From assembly GCF_900103225.1 (NCBI RefSeq), contig NZ_FNJH01000003.1, forward strand, positions 129,958 to 193,957: a DNA stretch of 64,000 bases. Reading direction: 5' to 3'. This document shows positions 24,658-35,062 of the stretch, piece by piece. The translations under genes were made by a program, and so were the position numbers. Origin of the DNA: Pseudomonas congelans (lineage in GTDB: Bacteria > Pseudomonadota > Gammaproteobacteria > Pseudomonadales > Pseudomonadaceae). Numbering within the stretch: position 1 is the first letter of the stretch; each line of letters starts with the position of its first letter. The notes beneath the pieces are model-generated. The model searched no databases and was not told where the DNA came from. It saw only the letters and a program-made list of their open reading frames with translations.

Positions 24658-27127
24658 TGGCGAATGTCCTGAGTAGATCCGCTGGACGGCTGCGGTACAG
24701 CTTCAGCAGCGGCCAGGCCGAGGCCAGCAAAGTCGCCAGCATCGCCAGCGCCATCAATTGCAGCAGTTGCAGCGGGAACACCTGCAGCGGCAGACGCCAG
24801 CCAAAGGCTCGAACGTTGATCACTGCATCCAGGCACCAGGCCAGCAGCAGCCCGAGTGGCAGCGCTAGCACCAGTGTCAGGACCGCCAGCAGCCAGGTCT
24901 GCCCCAGGTTGAGCAGCATCAGTTGCCGTCGCGTGACGCCCAGCGCCCACAACGGGGCGAGCTGCCCGAGGCGGCTCTGGCTTTGAGTCAGCAGGCTGAT
25001 GAACAGCGCCACGCCAGCGACGCCCAGTGTCAGGCTGTTGAGTGCGGCAGTGGCGGCAAACGTACGTTCAAAAACCTGGCTCGACCAACCCTTGAGCTGG
25101 CTCTGATCGATGATGTGATTATCGTCCAGCTTGAAACGCGCTTGCAGCCGGGTGACCAGCGACGGGATTGCCGCCTGATCGACCCTCAGGTTGAAACGCA
25201 CCGGCACCGATTGCGGCCAGTGAGCGAGCAGGTGTCGGGAGTTGACCAGCAAATGGCCCTTGGGATTGCCATAGTCGGCGTAGATCCCGACGATGCGCGG
25301 GGTCCACTTGCCATTGGGTACCGGGATGTTCAGCGTGTCTTGCAACCCCAGTTGGAGGCGGCGTGCCAATTGTTCGCTGAGCATCACCGTGTCTTCATCG
25401 CGCAAAACATTCCACGGATCACCGGCGACCGATTCCAGCAACGCCCAGTGCTGGCGATAGGTGCTGTGATCGATCACGCCAAACAGGTCCGCAGGCCAGC
25501 CCTGGACTTGCACCGGCACCTGCCAGTTGGGCAGCACGGCGCCGACATCCTGTTGCTGGCTCAGCCAGGTGTTCAGCGGCGCTGCCTGCTCCGGGTTCTG
25601 CGGGCTGACATACAATTCGGCGGTCAGGCGTTGCTCCAGCCAACTGTTGAAGGTCTGGCGAAAACCCGAGGTCATGCTGCCTGCGCCGATGTTCGCGGCC
25701 ATCGCCAGCAACAGGGCCATCAGCGCCAGGCTCAGGGCGGGCAACTGCTGACGACAGTCCGCCAGAAACCATTGCCCGAGCACCGAGCGGCTGCGCTTCA
25801 ACAGACCGCCAAGCATGGCGTTCAGCAAAACCGGCAGGGCCAGCGCGGCACTGAGCAGCAGGGCGGACATCATCACGAACCCCAGCATCAGACTGGTGCC
25901 GAACAACAGCGCACTCACGCCAACCACCGTGCCCAGCACGGCCACCCACGCCTGACGCTGCAACCATCGCGCATGAGCTTGCTGCCATGCCTGGGCATCG
26001 GCCAGTGCCAGCAACGGCAAACGCGCAGCCCGCAACAGGCTATTGGCACCGGCCAGCAATGCGCCAAGCAGACTCAGGCCGATACCGCTCAGCCACCACC
26101 AGAGACTGAGGTTCAACTGGCCGGCGACTTCCGCGCCATACAAGCCGCGCAAGCTGGCCGCGACATCCGGCAATAACAGGCTGGCCAGCAGATAACCGCT
26201 GAGCACACCAAAAATACCGCCCAACAGAGCCAGTGCGCCCAGCTCTACGCCCAGCGCAGCGATCAACAGACGTGCGCTGACGCCACAGGCACGCAGGTTG
26301 CGCAGCAGGCCGCGACGCTGTTCGAGGGCCAGGCCAATTGCGGCGTGGACAATGAACAGGCCGACGATGAAAGACAGCACCCCCAGGGCGTTCAGATTCA
26401 GGTGGAAGCTTTCGGTCAGGCGCTCCAGATTGTTTTCTTCGCCGCTTTTCTTGATCACCAGCAGGTCATTCAGATCTGCCGGTAGCGCAGGGTTCTGCCG
26501 GGCAAAATCCTTGGCCAGCAACAGTGCGGACAATTGCCCCGGCTGACCCAGCAACGGTTGCGCAAAGCCTATGTCAGTGAGCAAAACGCCGGGCGCCATG
26601 TCGGGTTTGGCGTGCAGGGGGGGCAACGGTACGCCGGTTTCGGTCAGTGGCTGCTGGCCTTCCTTGAGCCCCAGTGCTTGCAGGGTCTGCGGCGCAACCC
26701 AGGTCATGCCCGGTGGTGTGAGGAAGTCCACGACCTGTTCGGCGTTCAGCGTCTGCCCGGCGAGTGCCGAGCCGGTCGGCAAGGTCACTGGCTCGATACC
26801 CATCAGTTGCAGGCGACGGTCTTCAAGCCCTTGAAGCACGATGCGCCCTTGCAGCATGGGCGACACGGGCCAGCCTTCGCGGCGCAGCTCGATAAACAAT
26901 GCCTGCGGGAACAGCCCGCCGCTGCTGGCTGTGATACGGGTCTGTGGCTCGCCGCCAATCAACTGGCTGGCGCGCTGGTAGCTTTCCCGCGCCTGACTAT
27001 TGAGCGCCTGTACACCGGTGAGCAGCGCGGTGGCCAGCCACAAGCCTGTCAGCACACTGAAAAACTGCACCGGATGACGGCGCCAATGGCTCAGCAGGGC
27101 GCGCAGCGTCCAATAGAAAACCCGCAT
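24647..27127 (-). CDS. ABC transporter permease, FtsX-type (fused AttF/AttG)
   Basis: An 826-residue membrane protein with the topology of MacB/LolC-like permeases duplicated in one chain: an N-terminal helix (about residues 19-41), a large periplasmic domain, a block of helices (about 255-480, several ending in basic loops), a second periplasmic domain, and three C-terminal helices. In the Att system permease halves can be separate genes, so this is a fused form. Such permeases move substrate out of the inner membrane or transmit force and do not import. Its start overlaps the ATPase stop by one base (TGATG). Confidence 0.88.
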   Translation of the reverse strand: MRVFYWTLRALLSHWRRHPVQFFSVLTGLWLATALLTGVQALNSQARESYQRASQLIGGEPQTRITASSGGLFPQALFIELRREGWPVSPMLQGRIVLQGLEDRRLQLMGIEPVTLPTGSALAGQTLNAEQVVDFLTPPGMTWVAPQTLQALGLKEGQQPLTETGVPLPPLHAKPDMAPGVLLTDIGFAQPLLGQPGQLSALLLAKDFARQNPALPADLNDLLVIKKSGEENNLERLTESFHLNLNALGVLSFIVGLFIVHAAIGLALEQRRGLLRNLRACGVSARLLIAALGVELGALALLGGIFGVLSGYLLASLLLPDVAASLRGLYGAEVAGQLNLSLWWWLSGIGLSLLGALLAGANSLLRAARLPLLALADAQAWQQAHARWLQRQAWVAVLGTVVGVSALLFGTSLMLGFVMMSALLLSAALALPVLLNAMLGGLLKRSRSVLGQWFLADCRQQLPALSLALMALLLAMAANIGAGSMTSGFRQTFNSWLEQRLTAELYVSPQNPEQAAPLNTWLSQQQDVGAVLPNWQVPVQVQGWPADLFGVIDHSTYRQHWALLESVAGDPWNVLRDEDTVMLSEQLARRLQLGLQDTLNIPVPNGKWTPRIVGIYADYGNPKGHLLVNSRHLLAHWPQSVPVRFNLRVDQAAIPSLVTRLQARFKLDDNHIIDQSQLKGWSSQVFERTFAATAALNSLTLGVAGVALFISLLTQSQSRLGQLAPLWALGVTRRQLMLLNLGQTWLLAVLTLVLALPLGLLLAWCLDAVINVRAFGWRLPLQVFPLQLLQLMALAMLATLLASAWPLLKLYRSRPADLLRTFANEQ

Positions 27128-27795
27128 CAGCGTTCGCCTTCGTCAGCCAGACGCCCCAGATGCAGCACCACTTTGCGCGATAGCCGCTGCGCGACGCGCG
27201 GGCTGTGGGTGACCATCAGCAGACTGGTGGGGCTGTCGGCGAGGATATCCAGCAGCAGTTGCAGCACCTCGTCGCTGGTGGCTTCGTCGAGATTGCCGGT
27301 GGGTTCGTCGGCCAGCAGCAGGCCGGGTCGGGAGGCGAGGGCGCGGCCTATCGCTACACGTTGCTGCTGTCCGCCAGAGAGTTGTTCGGGATAGCGATCC
27401 AGCAGCGCGGCCAGGCCCAGTCGCTCGATCAAGTGCGCCTGCCAGGCTGCATCAACGCGCCCGGCCAGCCGGGCCTGAAACGCCAGGTTGTCGGCTATTT
27501 TCAGGCTGCCGATCAGGTTGAACTGCTGAAACACCAGGCCGATCTCGGTACGCCGCCAGTTAGCCAGCTGGCTTTCGTTCATCAGGTCCAGACGCTGGCC
27601 TGCGACTTCGATGCTGCCGTCGTCGACCTGATCGAGGCCTGCCACCAGATGCAGCAAGGTGCTCTTGCCACTGCCGGACTCACCCATCAACGCCAGGCTT
27701 TCGCCCTGTGCCAGATGCAGATCGACACCACGCAAGACATCCAGCGGTCCCTGTGCCGTGGTGTAGCGCTTGAATACGTTTCGCACTTGCAGCAT
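27127..27795 (-). CDS. ABC transporter ATP-binding protein (LolD/MacB type)
   Basis: A 222-residue ATPase, first gene of the AttEFGH-like operon. It has Walker A GESGSGKST, Q-loop VFQQFN, signature LSGGQQQR, Walker B LLLADEPT and the switch His in VTHSP. The sequence belongs to the LolD/MacB/FtsE group that partners FtsX-type permeases, as found downstream. The operon therefore codes for an energised envelope export or lipoprotein-handling machine with a lipocalin-fold lipoprotein partner. Confidence 0.92.
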   Translation of the reverse strand: MLQVRNVFKRYTTAQGPLDVLRGVDLHLAQGESLALMGESGSGKSTLLHLVAGLDQVDDGSIEVAGQRLDLMNESQLANWRRTEIGLVFQQFNLIGSLKIADNLAFQARLAGRVDAAWQAHLIERLGLAALLDRYPEQLSGGQQQRVAIGRALASRPGLLLADEPTGNLDEATSDEVLQLLLDILADSPTSLLMVTHSPRVAQRLSRKVVLHLGRLADEGER

Positions 27796-27837
27796 GAGCA
27801 GCCCAATTGTTCTGACAGACGTTCAAGAGTAGCGCCT

Positions 27838-27960
27838 GAGCGTGCTCGTAGGAAATACCGTGCGACGCGCCGCGTCGTCATGCCGTTCAGGACGCTCTGC
27901 GTCTTCTTTTTGATCCCACGCTGGAGCGTAGGGAACGATAATCTCAACTAGCGTGCGATG
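27838..27960. repeat. Dispersed intergenic repeat, copy 3
   Basis: GTGCGACGCGCCGCGTCGTC, then GGACGCTCTGCGTCTTC, CCCACGCTGGAGCGTAGGG and AACGATAATCTCAACTAGCG. It shares whole blocks with copies 1 and 2. Its right end runs into the last codons of mnmC. Confidence 0.75.
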
Positions 27961-29968
27961 CGCCACGTTGGTCCTGCTTTTCAGGCTGCTTCCCGCCGCC
28001 GCGAATCAGCGCGCGCAGGGCAAAGCGGTTGGGGTGACAGGCCTCGGCCACGCTGCGTGGCAAGGGCAGTGGTTCGTTGTCGAGCCAGGCGGCGATCAGT
28101 TCGCCACACAGCGGCGCGGTGATCAGCCCGCGCGAACCGTGGCCGCTGTTGACGTACAGGCCGTCCAGCCACGGGCAGGCGATGTCCGGCACCTGACGTG
28201 CGTCCTTGCCCAGCGCGGCATAAGCCTGCATGAACGCCTCGCGGTCTGCCAGCGGTCCGACGATGGGCAGGTAATCCGGGCTGGTGCAGCGAAACGCCGC
28301 GCGTCCCTGCAATTGCTCGGGCGACAAATCGGCGGCTTCAAGGCGCGAAGTGAGGTCTTGCGAAATCTCCCGCAACAGCCCCAGATTGTCCAGGTGATCG
28401 GCGAGGTTGGGCGTCAGATCGGTACTGTTGAAATCGAAACTGGCGCCCAGCGTATGTTCGCCCAGGCGCGCCGGAGCCACATAACCTTCGGCACACACCA
28501 CGCTGCGCAATGCCGCGCTGGCCTGAGTCTGCGGCAAACGGGTGATCTGCCCACGGATACGTTTGAGCGGTAAGTTGGCGCTCTGCGAAAACTGCCGGAT
28601 ATCAGCTGCCCCGGCCAGCACCACGACCGGTGCGCTGTCGATCAACTGCTCGTTACTCCAGACCTGCCAATGATCATCGACACGTCTCAGTTCCAGTGCC
28701 TGCTGATGAGTGATCAGGCGGATATTCGCGTGCGCGGCCTGTGCGTGACACAACGCAGGCGGATGAACCCAGCCGCCCTCGGGGTAAAACAGCCCGCCAC
28801 TGTTCAGCGCAATGCCGCTCTGCGCTTCTGCCGCAGGCTGGTCCATCAGGTGCAGGAGTGATTCGGGGAACGCATCGGCCAGTTGTTTCTGACGCAGCGC
28901 TTCCTTGTCGTCGAAGGTCAGTTGCAGCACCCCGCAAGCGTCCCAGTCGACTCCGCGCTGCAAGCGTTCAAGCAGCCTTCGCGTATGGCCGAAACCGCTG
29001 AGGATCAACTGTGACAGCGCCGTACCGTGCGCCGACAGTTTCAGGTACAGCACGCCCTGCGGATTGCCCGACGCTTCCTGCGCCGGTGCGGCGTGGCGCT
29101 CCAGCAGGCTGACCTGCCAACCGCGTTGCGCCAGACTCTGTGCCGTGGCGCAGCCGGCCAGGCCCGCGCCAATCACCAGCGCTTTGCGCTCGCCGCCCAT
29201 TGGTGCGGGGCGGGCGAACCAGGGCTTGGCAGCAGGCGGAGGCGCCACGTCCTCTGGCCAGGCGATAAAAGTGCCGCGCAGCACTTCCCATTTGTGGCCG
29301 ATGCCCGGCACGCGCTTCATCTTGAACCCTGCCGCATTCAGCGAGCGGCGCACCCAGCCGGTGCTGGTGAAGGTGCCAATCGTGGTGCTAGATGTGGACA
29401 GGCGCGCCAGTTCGGCAAACAGCTCGGGGGTCCACATTTCCGGGTTTTTCGCTGGCGCAAAACCGTCGAGAAACCAGGCGTCCATCTGCCCGTCCAGTTG
29501 CGGCAGCATCTGCAGTGCATCGCCGATCAGCAATGTAAGCGTCACGCGGCCGCCAGCGAACACCAGACGCTGAAAGCCTTCATGCACAGCCACATATTGA
29601 TCGAGCAATTGACCCGCGAACGGCGACAGCTCTGGCCACAGCGCGAGGGCTCGCTGCAGGTCAGCGCGGCTCAACGGGTATTTCTCGACACTGACGAACT
29701 GCAGGCGTGCATTGGAGGGTGCGCACTCGTCGAACAACTGCCAGGCACAGAGGAAATTCAGCCCGGTGCCGAAGCCGGTTTCACCAATGATCAACCGGCC
29801 GCCGTCCGACAACTCGGTGAAGCGCCGACGCAGGTCGTTCTGCACCAGAAACACATGGCGCGTTTCGTCCAGACCGGACTCGGTGGAAAAGTACACGTCG
29901 GAGAAGTCGCGGGAACGCGGGTTGCCGTGTTCGTCCCAGTCGATCTGGGCGTGGCGGGTAATGGTCAT
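27944..29968 (-). CDS. mnmC: Bifunctional tRNA mnm5s2U34 methyltransferase/oxidoreductase MnmC
   Basis: A 674-residue, two-domain enzyme that finishes the wobble-uridine modification of certain tRNAs. The N-terminal methyltransferase (about 1-240) has LIIGETGFGTGLNFLCAW and DAWFLDGFAPAKNPEMW. The C-terminal FAD domain has the dinucleotide fold VIGAGLAGCATAQSLAQRGW, and later GLYVNSGHGSRGL. It first strips the carboxymethyl group and then methylates the amine. The last residues (GASHAS) are encoded by the end of the dispersed repeat, so the tail may not be ancestral. It stands alone. Confidence 0.95.
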   Translation of the reverse strand: MTITRHAQIDWDEHGNPRSRDFSDVYFSTESGLDETRHVFLVQNDLRRRFTELSDGGRLIIGETGFGTGLNFLCAWQLFDECAPSNARLQFVSVEKYPLSRADLQRALALWPELSPFAGQLLDQYVAVHEGFQRLVFAGGRVTLTLLIGDALQMLPQLDGQMDAWFLDGFAPAKNPEMWTPELFAELARLSTSSTTIGTFTSTGWVRRSLNAAGFKMKRVPGIGHKWEVLRGTFIAWPEDVAPPPAAKPWFARPAPMGGERKALVIGAGLAGCATAQSLAQRGWQVSLLERHAAPAQEASGNPQGVLYLKLSAHGTALSQLILSGFGHTRRLLERLQRGVDWDACGVLQLTFDDKEALRQKQLADAFPESLLHLMDQPAAEAQSGIALNSGGLFYPEGGWVHPPALCHAQAAHANIRLITHQQALELRRVDDHWQVWSNEQLIDSAPVVVLAGAADIRQFSQSANLPLKRIRGQITRLPQTQASAALRSVVCAEGYVAPARLGEHTLGASFDFNSTDLTPNLADHLDNLGLLREISQDLTSRLEAADLSPEQLQGRAAFRCTSPDYLPIVGPLADREAFMQAYAALGKDARQVPDIACPWLDGLYVNSGHGSRGLITAPLCGELIAAWLDNEPLPLPRSVAEACHPNRFALRALIRGGGKQPEKQDQRGASHAS

Positions 29969-30116
29969 GTCGGGCTCAGCAAAGGCAGTGGCGGCATTTT
30001 AGCCGTCTGCGCACAGAAAAGTGCTATCAAGGATGTGCGGATTGACCGATGCCTGCAATCAATGGTCACAATCCCCATCAGGCGTTCTCTGAGCCAACAT
30101 CAATCAGGAGCTGTGC

Positions 30117-31613
30117 ATGTTTGAATCCGCTGAAATCGGTCATGCCATTGACGATGAGACTTACGAGGCTGCGTTGCCGCAACTGCGCGAAGCCTTGCTG
30201 GAAGCGCAGATAGACCTGCACGAGCAGGCCGGTCGCCAGATCATCGTGTTGATCAACGGCATAGAAGGCGCAGGCAAGGGCGAGACCGTCAAGCTGCTCA
30301 GCGAGTGGATGGACCCGCGCCTGATCGAGGTGCGCACCTTCGATCAGCAGACTGACGAGGAACTCGCTCACCCGCCTGCCTGGCGCTACTGGCGGCAATT
30401 GCCGGCCAAGGGCCGCATGGGTATTTTCTTCGGCAACTGGTACAGCCAGATGCTCCAGGACAGGGTTCACGGGCGCTTCAAGGACGCCGTACTCGATCAG
30501 GCCATCAGCGGCGCCGAGCGACTGGAAAAGATGCTCTGCGATGAAGGCGCGCTGATCTTCAAGTTCTGGTTTCACCTGTCCAAAAAGCAGATGAAGCTGC
30601 GCCTCAAAACTCTCAAGGATGATCCGTTGCACAGCTGGCGCATCAGCCCGCTGGACTGGCAGCAATCCAAGACCTACGACAAGTTCGTGCGCTTCGGCGA
30701 ACGGGTTCTGCGTCGTACCAGCCGCGAATACGCCCCTTGGCATGTGATCGAGGGGGTAGACGCCAACTACCGCAGCCTGACCGTCGGCCGCCTGTTGCTG
30801 GAGGGCATGCAGGCCGCGCTGAACAAGGGCGAGCCCGAGACCGCTGCGCTGACTGTCGGGCCGCTGGCGATTCACAGCAACGAGCTGACCCTGCTCGACA
30901 GCCTCGACCTGAGCCTGAACCTGAGCAAGGACGACTATCAGCAGCAGTTGATTACCGAGCAGGCGCGGCTGTCCGGCAACATGCGCGACAAGCGCATGAA
31001 AGGCCATGCGCTGCTGGCGGTGTTCGAAGGCAACGATGCGGCAGGCAAGGGCGGGGCGATCCGACGTGTAGCGGCGGCGCTGGACCCGCGTCAATACGCC
31101 ATCGTACCGATCGCCGCGCCGACCCAGGACGAGCGCGCGCAACCGTATCTGTGGCGTTTCTGGCGGCAGATACCGGCGCGCGGCAAATTCACCATCTTCG
31201 ACCGCTCATGGTACGGCCGCGTGCTGGTCGAGCGGGTCGAGGGTTTTTGCAGCGAGTCGGACTGGAAGCGCGCCTACTCGGAAATCAATGACTTCGAAGA
31301 GCAGCTCACCGAAGCAGGCGTTGTGGTGGTCAAGTTCTGGCTGTCCATCGATCAGCAGACCCAGCTGGAGCGCTTCAAGGCGCGCGAAAAGATCCCGTTC
31401 AAGCGCTACAAGATCACCGAAGACGACTGGCGCAACCGCAAGAAGTGGCCTGACTACCGCCAGGCAGTCGGCGACATGGTGGATCGCACCAGCACCGAAA
31501 TCGCGCCGTGGACATTGATCGAGGCCAACGACAAGCGCTGGGCCAGAGTCAAGGTGTTGCGCACCCTCAATGAAGCGCTGGAAGCCGCGTTCGCCAGGGA
31601 CAAGAAGAAGTGA
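30117..31613 (+). CDS. pap: Polyphosphate:AMP phosphotransferase (class II PPK2)
   Basis: A 498-residue protein with two PPK2 domains in tandem. It uses polyphosphate to turn AMP into ADP. The N-terminal domain has Walker A GIEGAGKGE (around residue 48) and the C-terminal one FEGNDAAGKGG with the lid and Walker B region IFDRSWYGRVLVERVEGF. In characterised class II enzymes the second domain is catalytic. Length matches PAP, not single-domain PPK2. A good AGGAG site precedes the ATG. It diverges from mnmC across 148 bases. Confidence 0.95.
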   Translation: MFESAEIGHAIDDETYEAALPQLREALLEAQIDLHEQAGRQIIVLINGIEGAGKGETVKLLSEWMDPRLIEVRTFDQQTDEELAHPPAWRYWRQLPAKGRMGIFFGNWYSQMLQDRVHGRFKDAVLDQAISGAERLEKMLCDEGALIFKFWFHLSKKQMKLRLKTLKDDPLHSWRISPLDWQQSKTYDKFVRFGERVLRRTSREYAPWHVIEGVDANYRSLTVGRLLLEGMQAALNKGEPETAALTVGPLAIHSNELTLLDSLDLSLNLSKDDYQQQLITEQARLSGNMRDKRMKGHALLAVFEGNDAAGKGGAIRRVAAALDPRQYAIVPIAAPTQDERAQPYLWRFWRQIPARGKFTIFDRSWYGRVLVERVEGFCSESDWKRAYSEINDFEEQLTEAGVVVVKFWLSIDQQTQLERFKAREKIPFKRYKITEDDWRNRKKWPDYRQAVGDMVDRTSTEIAPWTLIEANDKRWARVKVLRTLNEALEAAFARDKKK

Positions 31614-31651
31614 CGGTCTGAGTGTTGCGGTGGCGTCGGCTTCGCTCGGCG

Positions 31652-32065
31652 CTACCTCGTGCGGCGGCCCGGCGGGCGTGTCTTCTGCCTGAGAATATAG
31701 ATCGTCACCAGCACTGCGCTGGTGAGCATGAAGACGCGTGCCCAGGGTGAGGGCACCAGGTAACAGGACAGGCTGATGCTGAGCCACATCAGACCGATGG
31801 CGTATACCTTGCCCTTGAGCGGGATGCCGTTGCCTTCGAGGTAATCACGAATCCACGGACCGAGTTGCGGGTGGTTGACCAGCCAGTCGTAGAAGCGCGG
31901 GGAGCTGCGCGCGAAACAGGCAGCGGCCAGCAGCAGAAAAGGCGTGGTGGGCAGCACCGGCAGAAAAATACCGACCACGCCCAGTACCACGCTCAGCCAG
32001 CCAACCGCTACAAGCAGATAGCGCACCGACCGGTGACGGCTGGTGCGCGGTGAGCCTTGCGCCAT
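31652..32065 (-). CDS. YbaN family membrane protein (DUF454)
   Basis: A 137-residue inner-membrane protein. DUF454 marks are LGVVGIFLPVLPTTPFLLLAA, then FYDWLVNHPQLGPWIRDY. It has two N-terminal hydrophobic segments and a pair near the C-terminus, with a basic tail (RQKTRPPGRRTR). Function unknown. It lies 10 bases after the UPF0149 gene, so the two probably form a unit. Confidence 0.9.
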   Translation of the reverse strand: MAQGSPRTSRHRSVRYLLVAVGWLSVVLGVVGIFLPVLPTTPFLLLAAACFARSSPRFYDWLVNHPQLGPWIRDYLEGNGIPLKGKVYAIGLMWLSISLSCYLVPSPWARVFMLTSAVLVTIYILRQKTRPPGRRTR

Positions 32066-32075
32066 AGGCGCCGAC

Positions 32076-32663
32076 TCAGTGATGGCGGGGCTTGAGGATA
32101 GCCGGCTTTTCGTCCGGTGCCTGGCAGAGCAGGTACAGGGCGGTCAGCGCTTCGGGGATCTGCACGATCATGTCGTCCATCAGATTGGCGTCCTGGGCGA
32201 TGTCGGCAAACTCCGGCTGCTCGTCGAACAGGCCCGAACCGACCATGATCGGCAGGAGCATTTCGCTGACTTCTTCCTCGGCACTTTCGAACCAGGCGTT
32301 TTCACGCAGGAACACGCCTTCCATGAAGCCGATGCACCAGCCGCGCAGGTCGGAGTCATCCGGGTCGTCGCCCAGATCCAGATCGCAGGGCAACTCGAAC
32401 TCTTCGTCCGAGGCCAACTGGCGGGCAATGTGTGCCTTGAGGGCAATCAGCGTCGCTTCGACTTCTGTCTGTTGCGCTTCGCTGGAGTACTGCGGCGGCT
32501 CGGAGAACAGCGCGTCGATCCACTCGCGCTCCGGCACCTCTTCGGCGCAGATGGACAAAGCGGTCAGGTAGCCATGCGCGGCCACGTAGTCCAGTGCTTC
32601 TTCGTGCAGTTCATCTGCATCGAGGAAGACTTGCAGGCGGGTTAATTGCTCAGCGAAGGACAT
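32076..32663 (-). CDS. YecA/YgfB family protein (UPF0149)
   Basis: A 195-residue, acidic soluble protein of UPF0149. It shows [26 protein letters not shown], then [16 protein letters not shown] and a helical C-terminus. The family is small, alpha-helical and of unknown role, though often beside ubiH-type or proteolysis genes. The C-terminal HH tail and absence of the SEC-C metal motif separate it from full-length YecA. It is divergent from recQ. Confidence 0.88.
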   Translation of the reverse strand: MSFAEQLTRLQVFLDADELHEEALDYVAAHGYLTALSICAEEVPEREWIDALFSEPPQYSSEAQQTEVEATLIALKAHIARQLASDEEFELPCDLDLGDDPDDSDLRGWCIGFMEGVFLRENAWFESAEEEVSEMLLPIMVGSGLFDEQPEFADIAQDANLMDDMIVQIPEALTALYLLCQAPDEKPAILKPRHH

Positions 32664-32839
32664 GGAAGCGCTACCTTGAAAATAAACGATGCTGGATTCT
32701 AGGCCCTGAGCGTCCGTGGCGCCAGCGCGCAGGCCAATTGCAGTTAATTTCGACCGCTCATGTCCCAGTCATCCATTGCTCCCGAGCGCTCGGGTATACT
32801 CCCCCGTTTTGCAGTGCAGCAGGATATTCCGGGGTTTTT

Positions 32840-34969
32840 ATGCTTGAGCAGGCACAACGCGTACTTAAAGACATCTTCGGTTACGACAGCTTTCGTGGTC
32901 GCCAGGGTGCCATTATTGAGCGTGTAGCCAGCGGTGGTGATGCGCTGGTGCTGATGCCCACCGGTGGCGGCAAATCCCTGTGTTTCCAGGTGCCGGGGCT
33001 GTTGCGTGACGGGCTGTGCGTGGTCGTGTCGCCACTCATCGCGCTGATGGATGACCAGGTTGCCACGCTGGATGAGCTGGGCGTGTCCGCCGCTGCACTC
33101 AACTCGACCCTCAGCGCCGAGCAGCAGCGCGACTTGGCCAATCGCATTCGTCTGGGCGAAGTCAAAATGCTGTACCTCGCTCCGGAGCGTCTGGTCCAGC
33201 CGCGCATGCTGTCATTCCTGCAAAACCTAAAGATCGCCCTGTTTGCCATCGACGAAGCGCACTGCGTGTCGCAATGGGGTCATGACTTCCGCCCTGAATA
33301 CCTGCAACTGGGGCAACTGGCCGAGCTGTTTCCGGACGTGCCGCGCATCGCGCTGACCGCCACCGCAGACAAGCGCACCCGTGAAGAAATCGTCACGCGT
33401 CTGCACCTGCAGAACGCCGAGCGCTTTCTGTCCAGCTTCGACCGGCCCAACATCTTTTATCGCATCGTGCCCAAGGAACAGCCGCGCAAACAGCTGCTGG
33501 CTTTCCTTTCCGAGCGCCGCAGCGACGCCGGTATCGTCTACTGCCTGTCGCGCAAGAAGGTCGATGAGGTCGCTGTCTTTCTCAGTGACAACGGCTATCC
33601 GGCGCTGCCTTATCACGCCGGTCTGCCGTCCGAAACCCGGGCGGCCAACCAGAAGCGCTTTCTCAACGAGGAAGGGCTGATTATGGTCGCGACCATCGCG
33701 TTCGGCATGGGCATCGACAAGCCCAACGTGCGGTTCGTCGCGCACATGGACCTGCCCAAATCGCTCGAGGCTTATTATCAGGAAACCGGTCGGGCAGGGC
33801 GTGACGGTCTGCCCGCCGATGCCTGGATGGCCTATGGTCTGCAAGACGTGCTGATGCTCAAGCAGATGCTGCAGAACTCCGAAGGTGACGAGCGCCACAA
33901 GCGGCTGGAGCAGCACAAGCTCGATGCCATGCTCGCCCTGTGCGAAGAAACCCGTTGCCGCCGGCAGACCCTCCTGGCCTATTTCGACGAAGACATGCCC
34001 AACCCGTGCGGCCATTGCGACAACTGCGTCGATGGCGTGCAGACCTGGGATGCCACTGAACCTGCGCGTCAGGCGCTGTCGGCCATCTACCGTACCGGCC
34101 AGCGTTATGGCGTCGGTCATCTGGTCGACGTGTTGCTCGGCAAGTCCAACGACAAGGTAGAAAGCTTCGGCCATCAGCACCTGTCGGTGTTCGGGGTCGG
34201 CAAGGCGCGCACCGAGGCCGAGTGGCGTTCGCTGTTCCGCCAACTGGTTGCGCGTGGTCTGGCGGACATCGACCTTGAAGGCTATGGCGGCCTGCGCCTC
34301 AGCGAGACGTGCCGCCCTCTGCTGCGTGGCGAAGTTTCTCTGGAGCTGCGCAAGGACCTCAAGCCACAGACCACGTCGCGAAGCAGCTCCGGCAGCCCGG
34401 CCAGTCAACTGGTGCGTGGCGAAGAGCGCGAGCAGTGGGAAGCCCTGCGCGCGCTGCGCCGCAAGCTGGCCGAAGAGCACGGCGTACCGCCTTACGTTAT
34501 TTTCCCGGACTCGACCCTGCTGGAAATGCTGCGCAGCAAACCCGGATCGATGGCCGAGATGGCCAAGGTCAGCGGCGTCGGTGCGCGCAAGCTGGAGCGT
34601 TATGGCGAAGCCTTTCTCGAAGTGCTCAGCGGCAAGGCCGAGGCGCCACGCGTGGTCGCCGATGTGCGTCACGAGCTGATCAGCCTGGCGCGTGCCGGGA
34701 TGACCCCGACGCAGATCGCCGGTCAGTTGCAGTGCTCGGAAAAGAATGTCTACACCCTGCTGGCCGAAGCCATCGGCAAGCAGCAGTTATCCATCGAGCA
34801 GGCGCTGGACTTGCCGGAAGACCTGCTGGGTGAGGTGCAGGACGCCTTTCTCGATGGCGAAGGAGAACTGCCGCCGGTGTCGGCGATTGCCGAGCAGTTT
34901 GCCGGGCGGGTGCCGGAGGGCGTCTTGTATTGCGTACGTGCAGCGCTGCAATCGGAGTTTGAGGTATAA
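32840..34969 (+). CDS. recQ: ATP-dependent DNA helicase RecQ
   Basis: A 709-residue 3'-5' helicase in recombination and repair. Motifs in order: RGRQGAI (motif 0), [12 protein letters not shown] (Walker A), [19 protein letters not shown] (DEAH), [25 protein letters not shown] and [10 protein letters not shown]. The zinc cluster CEETRC ... CGHCDNC and a winged-helix RQC domain follow, with a C-terminal HRDC domain ([18 protein letters not shown]). The ATG at 32840 is the family start ([15 protein letters not shown]); longer upstream reading frame is not. Confidence 0.97.
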   Translation: MLEQAQRVLKDIFGYDSFRGRQGAIIERVASGGDALVLMPTGGGKSLCFQVPGLLRDGLCVVVSPLIALMDDQVATLDELGVSAAALNSTLSAEQQRDLANRIRLGEVKMLYLAPERLVQPRMLSFLQNLKIALFAIDEAHCVSQWGHDFRPEYLQLGQLAELFPDVPRIALTATADKRTREEIVTRLHLQNAERFLSSFDRPNIFYRIVPKEQPRKQLLAFLSERRSDAGIVYCLSRKKVDEVAVFLSDNGYPALPYHAGLPSETRAANQKRFLNEEGLIMVATIAFGMGIDKPNVRFVAHMDLPKSLEAYYQETGRAGRDGLPADAWMAYGLQDVLMLKQMLQNSEGDERHKRLEQHKLDAMLALCEETRCRRQTLLAYFDEDMPNPCGHCDNCVDGVQTWDATEPARQALSAIYRTGQRYGVGHLVDVLLGKSNDKVESFGHQHLSVFGVGKARTEAEWRSLFRQLVARGLADIDLEGYGGLRLSETCRPLLRGEVSLELRKDLKPQTTSRSSSGSPASQLVRGEEREQWEALRALRRKLAEEHGVPPYVIFPDSTLLEMLRSKPGSMAEMAKVSGVGARKLERYGEAFLEVLSGKAEAPRVVADVRHELISLARAGMTPTQIAGQLQCSEKNVYTLLAEAIGKQQLSIEQALDLPEDLLGEVQDAFLDGEGELPPVSAIAEQFAGRVPEGVLYCVRAALQSEFEV

Positions 34970-35023
34970 CAGCGTGCGACGGAGCGTCACCGTCCCGTGC
35001 TTGCTTGAACATAAGGACCATGC

Positions 35024-35035
35024 TTAGCTCGCTAA
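35024..35035. promoter_or_regulatory. SlyA/MarR-type operator
   Basis: Perfect palindrome TTAGCTCGCTAA, one base pair off the SlyA consensus core TTAGCAAGCTAA, 28 bases upstream of the MarR gene start. It suggests autoregulation. Confidence 0.6.
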
Positions 35036-35062
35036 TAATTAGTTTGAATCACGAGTTTCCTT

